Shown: positions 1-9,359 of the stretch, piece after piece
Layout: every line of letters begins with the position of its first letter
Position numbering within the stretch: position 1 is the stretch's first letter
From: Chara braunii
Lineage: Eukaryota; Streptophyta; Charophyceae; Charales; Characeae
NCBI GenBank assembly: GCA_003427395.1
Contig: BFEA01000222.1
Location: forward strand, 2,203,047-2,224,276
DNA: 21,230 bases
Reading direction: 5' to 3'
Program-made: the position numbers and the translations under genes
Notes under the pieces: model-generated
What the model saw: the letters and a program-made list of their open reading frames with translations, nothing else
Told to the model about the DNA's origin: nothing
Database searches by the model: none

Positions 1-499
1 TCCAACAAGGGGGGCGACAGCACAGTCGTCGTCCACCCCTGGCCAGACGGGAGCGCACGACTTCCCCTCCATCCGCTTCTCACTCGGCAATTTCAAGAAC
101 TCTTTAACTCTCTTTTCAAAGTTCTTTTCATCCTTCCCTCNCGGTACTTCTTCGCTATCGGTCCCTCTCACATATTTAGCCTTGGATGNGACTTACCACC
201 CAATTGGGGCTGCATTCCCAAGCAACCCGACACTTGGACAACACCTCGTTGCGCAGCAGAGTCCGACGGTCGACGGGGCTCTCACCCTCTTCGGCGTCCC
301 CTTCCAGGGAACCTGCACACGGCTCGCTGCAGAGGTTGTCTCTCAAGACTACAATTCTGGGAGCAACAGAGCCCCCAAATTTTCAGTCTGGGCTATTCCN
401 GGTTCGCTCGCCGCTACCAAGGGAATCCTCGTTGGTTTCTCTTCCTCCGCTTAGTTATATGCTTAAATTGGGCGGGTGCTCCCGCCCGACCTGAGATCA
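1..499 (-). rRNA. LSU (26S/28S) rRNA, 5' part, partial
   Basis: Reverse-strand 5' end of the large-subunit rRNA; it continues beyond the left window edge. On the minus strand it starts near 499, and the universal segment equivalent to TTTAAGCATAT-CTAAGCGGAGGA lies at about 441-470. Further in come the conserved stretches around GGCGAGCGAAC, GAATAGCCCAG and GAATTGTAGTCT, which match plant and green-algal LSU domain I. The 5' end can pair with the 3' end of the neighbouring 5.8S. Single Ns at 141, 189 and 400 fit a collapsed multi-copy array with variable sites. The 5' end is placed by analogy and could be off by several bases. Confidence 0.93.
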
Positions 500-855
500 A
501 AAGGCAAGGCCCGACGTTCCTCCACAGCTCGAGGCCGACACCCCCAACCGCAAGCCCACCTCAAGCCGATGGGAGCGAACAGAAGGCGGCGACCACACAA
601 ACCGGAGGGANGACCTTACGTGCCGTTTTCAGGGAAACGAAGACCACCACCCACAAACGGGTGNTGGAGGGCAACAACAGGGCGGAGCGAAACGCACCAC
701 TCTGGGCTACGGCCCCCACAGACTCGCTCGGAATGCTCTCCAATTCCCTTCCACTTTAGGCTATCGACGCTCTCCAAGTGGGAAGCGAGGGAAGCCACGA
801 CAATGGACCCCACCACTCTCCGAAACGGAAGGTGCTGAGGTCGTGAGGAATCCAA
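500..855 (-). other. Internal transcribed spacer 2
   Basis: The roughly 356 bases between the 5.8S and LSU segments are the ITS2 spacer by position. The sequence is GC-rich, with no conserved coding signal and Ns at 611 and 664. Edges were set from the 5.8S-LSU pairing stem. Short ORFs on both strands here are chance frames in spacer DNA. Confidence 0.85.
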
Positions 856-1010
856 TGATGCTCAGGNGGGCGTGCCCTCGGCAGAAGCCTTGGGCACCAC
901 GAGCGTTGAAGGTATCGATGGCTCATGGATTTCTGCAATTCACATTCAGTATCGCATTTCGCTGCGCTCTTCATCGTTGCGAGGGCCAAGATATTCGTTT
1001 GCTGAGAGTT
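856..1010 (-). rRNA. 5.8S rRNA, divergent
   Basis: The minus strand reads AACTCTCAGCAA, then the conserved cores CGATGAAG, GCAGCGAAATGCGATAC and TGTGAATTGCAGAA. It ends in a GC-rich helix near GAGGGCACG and the terminal CCTGAGCATCA. Length of about 155 nt fits the family. It departs from the usual plant sequence at normally conserved places (GAAGAGCG for GAAGAACG, CTTCAACGC for TTTGAACGC) and has an extra A near the 5' end. The 3' end CCTGAG-C-ATCA pairs with the LSU 5' end TGAT-CTCAGG apart from one bulged C, which argues for a co-evolving, once-functional pair. N at 867. Confidence 0.9.
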
Positions 1011-2471
1011 CTACAATATGGTGCCGTTGTCGGGCAGCTGGCTACCTGCCGAAAGGTCCCATTAAAAATAAAAATGATTGTTTGTTTCCCCTTCTGTTTG
1101 ATTTCAAGTGTTTTTTTTCATTGAGTGCATGATGATTGAGGGATGTTTGGGGGATACTTGGGTTTTCTTCCGTGTACTAATGTTGCTGGAGGCTCTGTGG
1201 GGTCGGTCGACGCAAGGCAAAAGCGGGGCCGCACGAACAACAAAAGTCAGAGTATCCGGGGCCTTTTCCCGAATACTAGGATTGAATGGTCAACGAGAAG
1301 CCGAGCCGCTAAGAAAGCGCGCGGCCCAGGGGTCTAAGTTGCTTGTATTCCAGACGTGACCTACCGCTGCGCCACTACGATGCATGGAGATGTCCCCGTT
1401 GTAAGCACTCGATCACTGGGCAGCCTTGTGGGAGGCGTGTCGAGGCACCGGCAGGGGCACCATCAACAGAGGCCAGGGCAGGCCATATGACAACCCTCCG
1501 AGGTGGATCGCGTTGAGAAAGAGCGATGGCTTGGCACATATGCTCAAAGGGCCACTGAAGGTGGGGTTATGTGGGACCTGCCTTATGGAAGGAGGAATCG
1601 TCGGGATGATGAGAGAGATTTCGAACCGTTCGGGCTGCCATTGAGGAAAGGTGGGGCCACGTCTGGTCCGCTTGAATGGAAGAAGGAGGGAATAGCGTGC
1701 TCAGTAACAGGGAGCGGAAGGAGCCGAGGGGGGGGAGCTGCGAGGGTGATCCAGTGTCAGAATAATGAAGGGAATTCGTGACAGGATACTTCGAGGCAAG
1801 GCATCAAGGAGGCAAGACTCTCGAGCAGACGGGCTGAGCGGGAAAAATGGTTGTGCAGAGGACTCACGCGCGCATATGGCGACTGGCCGAGGAAAGAAAG
1901 CGGGGGAAGGGGAACCAGGTGGAGACCAGAGTTGTAATGAATGCTTCCACTGCGGACGAATCGGAGAAGCTTGGCCAGCAGAGACGGCTAGCCACGACAC
2001 CGCCCTGCAGGACGCCGCGCGATATGTGGATGACGGTCGGGATGGATCGGCCTCGACCCTAGAGCAGGCGCATGCCTAAGGAGCCAATTGAGTTCGATCG
2101 GGGGAGCTGGACGGTGCAAATAGGTGGCTCTGCATCTCGAAGTCGCAACGGCATGAAGGGTTGACCCTGCGGCCACTCCGATGCGATAAATCAGTTGGTG
2201 GTGGCCAACGAAAGGGAAGGGAAAACTGGGCAATTTTCGCAGGGGGGCAGAACTAAGCTCCGATCAGGACATCAGTGCCCAGGGGCAAGGAATCTATAAC
2301 GATTTCTGGCTGACGATAACTGAAGCTTCAGGGGGAAGATGGGAGGCCAAGCCGTCTTCGACGAATTGGGCGGGCAAGCCAGGAAGCGACGGTTGTGTTA
2401 CCTGGTGACAAGGAAAAAAGGGGCGCGCACTCACTGATCTTATTGGTAACTACCTCGGTCTTGAGGCGCGG
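1011..2471. other. ITS1 remnant, then unassigned GC-rich DNA
   Basis: ITS1 should begin at 1011 on the minus strand and lead to the 3' end of SSU rRNA. I see no SSU 3'-end motif anywhere up to 2471, so the unit is truncated, rearranged or misjoined. The stretch at about 1060-1130 is T-rich, and the rest is GC-rich with many short frames on both strands and no convincing gene. The plus-strand frame 1765-2079 (104 aa, rich in R, G, E) contains C-x2-C-F-H-C-G-R-I-G at 1933-1962, faintly like a retroviral-type zinc knuckle that lacks its His and last Cys. A tRNA-like A-box lies on the minus strand at 1364-1374. Confidence 0.5.
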
Positions 2472-2664
2472 TGTTGCACTTTTTTCCAGTCGGGACGCTT
2501 CGGACGACCGGAAAGCCAACAGGCTGTCACGCAAGATTTTTGGATGTTTTGATTGCAATAAATAAAATAAATTAAATAAAGCAAATCCCTTCCTGTTGTG
2601 TGCGTCCGGCTTCGAGCGAGACCCTTCAATTGCGGTCTTCGCCGGTTCCCGGTCTTAGGAATCT

Positions 2665-2670
2665 TTTATT
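2665..2670 (-). terminator. Poly(A) signal of the left LTR
   Basis: The same AATAAA context as in the right LTR. In the 3' LTR this is where the element transcript would be cleaved and polyadenylated, close to 2650. Confidence 0.42.
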
Positions 2671-2963
2671 TTGATTCGGAACAGCAGAGAATCATGCAAA
2701 TAACAATCATGAAGTCTCTCGTGTGTCATGCATGCATTAATTTTGTCAATTTACTAATTTTGATAACTGCGACAGTGTCATCACATAATACAATCATAAA
2801 GATAGGCAGTGCAAAGAAGCTAAACTGACTGACTTGATCAATGACAAAGTTAAATGAGGGAAGAATGAGAATTCATAATAGTCTAAGAAAGTACATATGT
2901 AGAGGGATGACCAGCACCAGTTAAGAGGCCTCACTCATCCCTTTGAACCTCACACTCAATCTC

Positions 2964-3542
2964 TCATTTCCTAAGGCCTGCTAGTTCCGAGTACTTCCAT
3001 CCAAGGCACATGACCCGAAAGTCAATCATGGAGCAGAACTCTTCCCGTAGTGTAGGTAGGTAGGGTCTGGACAAAATCCCTCGTCTGAGATGCGGGAACT
3101 CTGATGGCTCTGCCTCGTAGTCGATCGTGGCTGGAGAAATGTACCTCTTAGTGAGGTCAATCAGGTCACCCTAGTCAGAACCGTATGTCAGAGTAAAAGG
3201 TACTGGAGGCTTGGGATAGTCGGCGTAGAGCTTGGGTCCAAAGCTGCAGATCACCTTGATACCACTCTCGTCTAACTCTCTTTTCCTCTCCTCAAGGTAC
3301 TTGGCTGCTGCAATCAAGACTAAGTCAAGGTGCTCATGCTTCTCTTTCCCTCTCCTCACATAGGGTCTCACGTCATGAATGGCTCCTCCAGCGAACACAG
3401 TGTGAACCACAAAAACAGACAACTCTTCTTGCCTGAAACGAACTGCACTGACATACTGATACCGGAAAGAGTCCCTAGAAGCAACTTAATTGAGGCTAGA
3501 GAGAACAGCCTCAGGGACAGGGAGCGACTGTACTGTACTCAT
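2964..3542 (-). pseudogene. Module II ORF of the LTR, left copy (two stops)
   Basis: A reading frame of 192 codons from ATG at 3542 to TGA at 2964-2966, interrupted by TAA at 3486-3488 (codon 19) and TAG at 3171-3173 (codon 124). The right LTR has Gln and Trp at these places, so both stops arose after insertion. Visible features are an F-R-Y-Q-Y motif, a hydrophobic strand S-V-F-V-V-H, D-V-R-P-Y-V-R-R-G, a charged helix E-E-R-K-R-E-L, then Y-P-K-P-P-V-P and a Trp followed by L-I-D-L-x-K-R-Y. The same order occurs in four interior ORFs. Function unknown; no known family is recognised. Confidence 0.7.
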
Positions 3543-3806
3543 GTGGTGAAAGATTTTACTGTTAGTTTCCAATAATTCCCTCGGCTCGCCCAATTCCACT
3601 GAACGATATATTTTGGATTGCCTGTTTTGCTAGTCAGACCCTGATGGCTCAACGTTCTCTCTGAAAGCTGTTTGGTTCAGACTGAAAATTGTATGCACTT
3701 CTAACGATTGAATGTCGGTTGAGTTTCAGTAGGGTGCTGAGTGAAAGTTACTTGATTAGATGAAGTTTTACCCAAACCAACGGAATGCTCGTTTGGAAAC
3801 CGAAAA

Positions 3807-3972
3807 CCGATTGATTGCTGATCTGGAAACTGAATGATTGCTGATCTGGAAAACGATTGATTGCTGATCTGGAAAACTGATTGATTCTTCATCTGGAAAA
3901 CTGATTGATTGTTGATCTGGAAAACTGATTGATTGCTGATCTGGAAAACTGATTGATTGCTAATCTGGAAAA
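3807..3972 (-). repeat. 24-bp minisatellite, seven units
   Basis: Seven head-to-tail units of about 24 bp with consensus CTGATTGATTGCTGATCTGG plus AAAA; two units are 23 bp. On the minus strand they translate as an octapeptide repeat, V-F-Q-I-S-N-Q-S, inside the open frame 3701-4054 (117 aa). Because 24 is a multiple of three, unit gain or loss keeps the frame, but the two 23-bp units shift it. The frame ends differ between the LTR copies, so coding use is doubtful. Confidence 0.85.
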
Positions 3973-4233
3973 CTGCTCGAAACCGAATGCTGTTGAAAGT
4001 TGTTGACTGAGAACTGAGTGTTGCTGAGATTTCTAACTGGGAGTTTTCTTTCACGACTGGCCCCTAAGTGTTGCTACGCGACTCCCACCAAGTCAGTTCA
4101 TTCTAGTAATGTCACACTAGTATTTATTAAGTATTCCTCTCTTTCCTCCCTTATTATTAGTTATTAATGGTCTCTCGTGCTTGACGAACAGTCTCCACGG
4201 AGGAAAGTGTGTTGTGCAGTTTTCCATCAGTTC
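3933..4233. repeat. First half of a 301-bp duplication split by an adapter
   Basis: This segment (end of the minisatellite through the start of module I) is repeated at 4272-4572 with the Nextera adapter between. The right LTR has it once. In its first half this copy is closer to the right LTR than the second copy is. Confidence 0.8.
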
Positions 4234-4271
4234 CTGTCTCTTATACACATCTAGATGTGTATAAGAGACAG
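4234..4271. other. Nextera mate-pair junction adapter (artefact)
   Basis: Two Tn5 mosaic ends back to back: CTGTCTCTTATACACATCT at 4234-4252 and AGATGTGTATAAGAGACAG at 4253-4271. This is the circularisation junction of Illumina Nextera mate-pair libraries, not genomic DNA. Confidence 0.97.
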
Positions 4272-4572
4272 TTGCTGATCTGGAAAACTGATTGATTGCT
4301 AATCTGGAAAACTGCTCGAAACCGAATGCTGTTGAAAGTTGTTGACTGAGAACTGAGTGTTGCGGAGATTTCTGACCAGGAGCTTTCTTTCACGGCTGGC
4401 CCGTAAGTGTTGCTACGTGACTCCCACCAAGTTAGTTCATTCTAGTAATGTCACACTAGTATTTATTAAGTATTCCTCTCTTTCCTCCCTTATTATTAGT
4501 TATTAATGGTCTCTCGTGCTTGACGAACAGTCTCCACGGAGGAAAGTGTGTTGTGCAGTTTTCCATCAGTTC
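4272..4572. repeat. Second half of the adapter-split duplication
   Basis: Repeats 3933-4233 with scattered substitutions (for example CGGAGATTTCTGACCAGGAG against CTGAGATTTCTAACTGGGAG). The differences mean it comes from another LTR copy rather than a re-read of the same DNA. Probably an assembly chimera, not a real tandem duplication. Confidence 0.75.
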
Positions 4573-4744
4573 CATAGAAATAGATAACATACTCGATGAA
4601 TGTTTGCTCCCTCACCGTCTCCAGTGCCTGGCTTCTCATTACCTTCACATAGTGTAGGGCATTTTTAATGACATCCTCTTCCCATCCTTCCATCTTTTCT
4701 TTACAAGCCCTATATCTCATCACCATTATCTCGGAGTCCCCCAT
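4496..4744 (-). CDS. Module I protein of the LTR, left copy (82 aa)
   Basis: An intact frame from ATG to a stop in the TTATTATTAGTTATTA tract. The protein is charged and mostly helical in composition: M-G-D-S-E-I-M-V-M-R-Y at the N terminus, a central V-M-R-x-Q-A-L-E-T-V-R-E-Q-T-F-I-E-Y, then a short strand Y-F-Y-G-T-D-G. The motif M-R-x2-A-L-x2-V-x2-Q-T-x-I-x-Y recurs in the interior ORF 11750-12040 and more weakly in 11480-11746, defining a small family. Compared with the right LTR, amino-acid changes before its early stop are few and conservative. Function unknown. An adapter-linked duplication lies just downstream. Confidence 0.55.
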   Translation of the reverse strand: MGDSEIMVMRYRACKEKMEGWEEDVIKNALHYVKVMRSQALETVREQTFIEYVIYFYGTDGKLHNTLSSVETVRQARETINN

Positions 4745-5017
4745 GATTCTCTCTCCTTTCTTTGTTTTCTATGCCCTGGCTTGATGAAGCACGGTAAGGA
4801 GAAACAAATGTTATGCTTGCTTGCGCCTGGAGATGTGGTGTGTCGTTTTTCTCACATGGCTTATATAGGATGGTACGACAGCCGCCGGCCTGCTAGTGAC
4901 ACAGGCATTGCCCACCCACATGGCACGCCTAGCAGCTCAGTAAAGAACTCGCACAACATTTTTTATCTTATTGCCCGATTGGAGAAGCTATCGAATACAG
5001 AGATCTTCCTGATCTGA

Positions 5018-7312
5018 ATTTTCACGACAGTCTGCGAAGGCCTCTACTTAACAAAACATCGGACCAAGCTGATAATGATCCCTCCCTGTGGGTTTTAATT
5101 GGATGCTGCATAGTTTCCCCTAACTCTCACTTTTTGCCCAACCTCCCCGGATCAGAGTCAGGTCAGGGTAGGACCATCGATATGGAGTAAACCTCTGGGC
5201 ACCTGCAGAATTCACCCCTCATCCCGTTCTTTCAGGCTCTTTTGAGATTCAGGTGGGAGGACTTATTTGAGTGAAGACAAAATTATTTTACACGGCCCCC
5301 CCCGCGAGCCTTATGACTCTTCACTTTCAAGGTAAAAGTAGAGAAAATCAAAGGTTTTCCTTCTTGACTAGTCAATCAGAACCAAATTCATCACATGGTG
5401 GATAGTATGTCACCACCCTGAGCCGATTGGCCAGTCCCCCACCTCTACTCAAAGCACTAATTACCTGTATTAATCTCCATCGAGTAGGAACTTAGCGATC
5501 AAATAAGCAATTATTTTCAACTGTCTTTTCTTTCCCCTGTGGCTCATCACACAAACTCAGCATCCGCGAGTGACTGATCTCCTTGAGCCCAAAGCCAGGT
5601 AAAGTGGTGAACTAAACTTGAATGTTTATTTCACTGAACAGTGCATGACTTCGCAATCTTTGCATAAGAGTTTATAGATTGGGGTGGTATAGCAGCCTTT
5701 ACGCGATCACACTCACGCGGGTATCTATAATTATCATAGTCGTCTGGGCACTAACACACTAGCATGATTACTCATGCTCTCATGTTAGCATCTGCAGGCC
5801 CACGTGACGTCTTGCCAGAGTACCTGCGTACTCGTTCGGTCGCACATTCGTGCAATCGTACAAACACACACCGATTCGTAGCACCGAAGCCTAGTCTTTC
5901 GGCTACAGAGTTTTATAGGTTCTCCAGCCGTATACTCTGAGCGCGTAGAACCTTGTTAGTCAGAGAACAGGAGGTGTAGCTCAACCTCCTCTTTCTTATA
6001 CAAATCTCCCAACGTTATCACTTGGTTCAAGCGCGCCACCTCATATCCCTCCGTGTGGAAAGGAGTCAAANAGATCATCTAATACAATAACCAAAATTAG
6101 TTGTAACTCGAGTTCAAGCTCACAAGCAGGAAGACCAATCATAAAGGGAACACTCAATCTTCCGCGAGTTCTCACAAAAGACTTACGATCCAAGGTTGCT
6201 TTCCTTTGAGAGTGCTTGAGCTAGTGGATAGGACTCAAGTATACGTCGACCTACCTCTACTTTTGTCACCACATAGGAGTGATGGTTAACAAAACCTTTA
6301 AATAACTTTTTCGCCTCCTTTCTTCATTAACCAAAAACTGTAATGAACCTGTGTGATTATAACGGAGTGAGTCACTGCCCGGTACTTCCCTAGTGATTAG
6401 GAGCGGCCTCAGTGACCGATCACAAACACAAGAGATGTAAAGGCCTTGCCGATCAATTTACAGACTTATTAATTCAATTGCGCATCTTGGAGCAACGAGA
6501 CAGCAGTTGGATCCTAACCTTACCGACTCAAAAGGTAAATGCCGATCATCGATCCAAATGAGGAGGTCTTACTATTACTTCTGAAAACGATCGAACAATT
6601 GGTAAGCGCAGCAGAGGGGAAACAGACAACAGAACATCAAGGCACACCTCTCTCCCGCTCATCTGTCAAGAGTTACCAACAACCAAGATCGCCTTCACCC
6701 CTGTTTAGCAGGCTGCAAGTTAAGACTCCCGTCTTCATTAGCCTTTATACAATTTATCCATCTTTCCTCTTTAACCCAGAGCAACTCGAGTAGCAAAGTC
6801 AGGGATACAAGTTACAATCTGCAAGAAACGTCAATAGTTTTGCGCATACAATCGCTTACCGAGCTTCTATAAGTCTACTCTTACTTCATATCGTCGTAAG
6901 CAATGGAAGAGTGTTCCCTTGATCACAAGTTGGTCGCATGAGATCCATGAAACAGGTAAAACTCCCCGTCAGTTCACTCAAAGAGGCAATAATGGTCGAA
7001 AACGAGCCCTTACACGAGCATGCGTGTCCTGACTACAGAAACGTAAGACGTGCGGTGACTGCGAACACTGTCTGGGACGTCAGCAAGGTTGAACCAGAGT
7101 CTGTCGTCGCACCCCTTCCAGGTTCTTGATCAAACTGCTTAGTCTCCCTGGTCTCTTTGACATGTGCACCTCTGCCAGGAAAGGGAGTAACCCGACGTCC
7201 CATCAACCACTTACCACCACTTACTAACTAGCTGGGACACACGCTAAGGGCTTCCCACTCAGGGAAGAGAACCTGGCGTCAACTGACAGTGATGCAATGG
7301 AACCGCTCGGCA
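5018..7312. other. Middle of the left-LTR U3, no convincing gene
   Basis: I see no conserved minus-strand frame here. Two plus-strand frames (6539-6793, 84 aa; 6938-7129, 63 aa) persist in both LTRs. In the first, five of nine differences change the amino acid, as expected of neutral drift. The block 5685-6244 is identical to 17183-17742, including an N. A 7-bp perfect hairpin lies at 5969-5990. The rest is unremarkable. Confidence 0.5.
5969..5990. other. Perfect 7-bp hairpin
   Basis: AGGAGGT and ACCTCCT flank the 8-nt loop GTAGCTCA, inside the block shared by both LTRs (also 17467-17488). The role is unknown. Confidence 0.4.
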
Positions 7313-7320
7313 CACGGCAC

Positions 7321-7556
7321 CTACGTTGCCACTTGTACGCACCCTCGTACGAGTACAGATTCGTACTCTTATACTCGTACGCTACTCGTACGTTAGGGGC
7401 CCCGTACGAGTTTTTTTTTTTTTTTTTTTTTTAATCCTGTATTATTTTAATTTTGTTTCTCAAATTATATTAAGAATCTGAAGATGATGCTCAGCCAAAT
7501 GTTGCTTGTTTTGTGCTTTTGCATCACATAGTTGTTTGTTTGTTTTTTTGGATAAC

Positions 7557-7588
<32 letters not shown>

Positions 7589-7814
7589 CGGGGGCGTACA
7601 AGACGTACAGGTTTCCATACAGGTTCGCGTATAGATCCCGTACAAATATTACTTGTATGTTTCGTATGGAAAGACCCCGTATGTGTACTCTATGCAACGT
7701 AGGGTTGGACAGAGGCTGAGGCTTGCATCTGTCTCTTATACACATCTAGATGTGTATAAGAGACAGGTACGTTTCATACGGGAAGCCCCCGTACGTGTAC
7801 TCTATGCAACGTAG
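7321..7814. mobile_element. Non-autonomous TIR transposon (MITE-like), 8-bp target duplication
   Basis: Present in the left LTR and absent from the right at 18815-18822. Ends are CTACGTTGC on the left and GCAACGTAG on the right, with further imperfect inversion through GTACG-rich sequence. It is flanked by the 8-bp direct repeat CACGGCAC (7313-7320 and 7815-7822), and the empty site in the right LTR has one similar copy (CACGACAC). An 8-bp duplication suggests a hAT-like superfamily, but I recognise no transposase. Poly-T runs at about 7411-7432 and 7558-7577. The inside is chimeric: a second right end (7694-7702), 26 bp of foreign flank and an adapter interrupt it, so the true element is shorter than shown. 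Confidence 0.75.
7729..7766. other. Nextera mate-pair junction adapter (artefact)
   Basis: Same two back-to-back mosaic ends as at 4234-4271. It joins the end of one transposon copy plus 26 bp of its flank (7703-7728) to the end of another copy. Frames starting M-C-I-R-D-R on either side are translated adapter, not genes. Confidence 0.97.
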
Positions 7815-8275
7815 CACGGCACTAGTCAGACATATGACGTCAAGAAGTAATGAGGAGAGTCCCTTTCTCTCTCCTGTGTCTGATCCCCTTCTCTCTGTCT
7901 TCCCCTTTTTCTCGGTTCTTTTTCTCCCTTCGTAACAGTTGACAACTCATCAGCCCAGTCCCGCATGACTGTAAGGAACTCAAGAAGAGACTCATCTCCT
8001 GACCAGGCTCATATTGAAGACCGCGTGCTTAGCCAGAGAAAACATGTACACATTCAAGTTCTCGCCATGACTACAGAAGTGAGGATCTCCTTTCTTGAGG
8101 CACACCTTTCACAATCCCACTTGAGGTCGCTCTGGTCTGTTCGCCTCTCGACTCGAGCTAACCCCCAGGGCTTTCTTCCACTCGTCCTGCCTGCGGGTGA
8201 TCTCCCCCTTGTAACCGCCTTAACACGCTTTCACCCTCTGTCTCACGCCTAGCGGCTCCCGTCTCTTCGCTGTCT

Positions 8276-8458
8276 CTAGTTGGCCTCTGGGCCACTCTCC
8301 ACCGATTTCGCGGGCGGGTGGTTCCTTCGCCACTGATCCCGTCCGTGCCAGGACTGCCAAGAAGCTCGCCTTGCCTTGATCAGGCTCGGATCAAGTTCGT
8401 CCAGAACTGTCTTTGTCGGCAGCAAACTCTCACGAGGCGATGCCTCCCAGGGTAGCAG
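8276..8458 (-). pseudogene. ORF Q, left copy (TAG stop)
   Basis: Left-LTR counterpart of the 69-aa ORF at 19211-19420. The start codon is CTG here, where the right copy has ATG, and TAG at 8276-8278 ends it nine codons early. The frame runs open upstream of 8458 into W-L-R-L-L, whereas the right copy has a TGA there. Contains Q-S-W-H-G-R-D-Q-W-R-R-N-H-P, shared with the C terminus of ORF P. Unknown function. Confidence 0.45.
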
Positions 8459-8614
8459 CCTGAGCCACGCTAGGATGACTCTTTTGTCGCTCCCACGAAG
8501 ATGAAGGTGACGTCAACGAGTAGTCTCTCTCTCTAAACGTTCGCGTCCCTCCCCTTCCTACAACTCGCTCACACACGTTGACCTCTGAGGGACTCCTCTC
8601 TCTCTCCGTTACGA

Positions 8615-9148
8615 TCACACACTCCTTTCTTCCCTTTTGCCTCTCGCCCTTTCTGTTTCGCGCCCTATGGGCCTCTGTTGCCGCGAGCTGGCCTCTGGGC
8701 CTTCCTCAGCTGGTCGCGCCTGAGGATGGTTTCTGCGAACCTGGTCCGGTCTGTTCCAGGACTGGAGGTCAGTCTCCCGGTCACTAGCCTCGCTCTCCGC
8801 CTCTTAGTCGCGGTCCAGGTGCCGCTGCTCTCGCTCCACGGTGTCCGTCGACGACCCCCTGTCCAGGTAAGTGAGTGTCACTTTTATTTTATCAGTGACC
8901 CCATCCCGTAGCCATCTCCTTTCTGCGCGGTCCCCGACCTCGGTAATCGCCACCTGCAGGCCTGGGTCCGCTCTCATCTCCTCCTCGCGTCCGCCTTCCA
9001 CGTTTATCCTAAGCTTTGTCTCTCGTCTGTTGTAGCTATAGTCTAGTATAGTCGTCACAGTAGGCCCATATCCCGACATTCGCTCCCACCTGCGGAGCGA
9101 CTGGATGCATCTCGGTCTATAGTCGTATAGTCCGTTGCTCCGCACCAT
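8615..9148 (-). pseudogene. ORF P, left copy (one stop)
   Basis: A 177-codon frame from ATG at 9148 to TGA at 8615-8617, broken only by TAA at 8804-8806 (codon 115), where the right copy has a Ser codon. A minus-strand TATA box lies about 195 bp upstream. The N-terminal half has G-L-Y-D-Y-R-P-R, S-L-R-R-W-E-R-M-S-G and I-L-D-Y-S-Y-N-R-R-E; the C-terminal third is rich in R, E and Q. No signal peptide or membrane segment is apparent. It resembles no family I know. Neighbour ORF Q lies downstream on the same strand and repeats its Q-S-W...R-R-N-H-P segment. Confidence 0.6.
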
Positions 9149-9341
9149 AGCGAGCCCTCCCGAACCGACAGCAGATACCCGACTACTCGCACTCAGAATA
9201 GTCAGGCCTTAACACTTTACACACACACTCGTAGACAAGACTGCCCTCCACTCACCAACAGCACAGTCCTCCTACTAGTCTGCCCACAACCAGCACGGCG
9301 AGATTGCTCATGCCCCGGGTGTCGGAGGCTCGTCCCCCTCT

Positions 9342-9349
9342 CTTTTATA
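9342..9349 (-). promoter_or_regulatory. TATA box upstream of ORF P, left copy
   Basis: TATAAAAG on the minus strand, about 195 bp before the ORF P start; kept in both LTRs. The surrounding TTTATAAA is nearly palindromic, so rightward use cannot be excluded. Confidence 0.45.
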
Positions 9350-9359
9350 AAGGTCACCA

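Noticed and set aside
500-855. ORFs over the ITS2 on both strands
   Set aside because: Chance frames in rRNA spacer, interrupted by Ns.
3807-3972. Direct repeats as a CRISPR array
   Set aside because: Units are contiguous without unique spacers; it is a minisatellite.
6539-7129. Plus-strand ORFs of 84 and 63 aa conserved in both LTRs
   Set aside because: Conservation is explained by LTR identity at insertion; five of nine differences in the first ORF change the amino acid, and they run against the element.
7411-7577. Poly-T runs as SINE or LINE tails
   Set aside because: They lie inside the TIR transposon and lack their own target duplications.
7524-7935. Two frames beginning M-C-I-R-D-R on opposite strands
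   Set aside because: The start is translated Tn5 mosaic end. This peptide is a well-known adapter contaminant.
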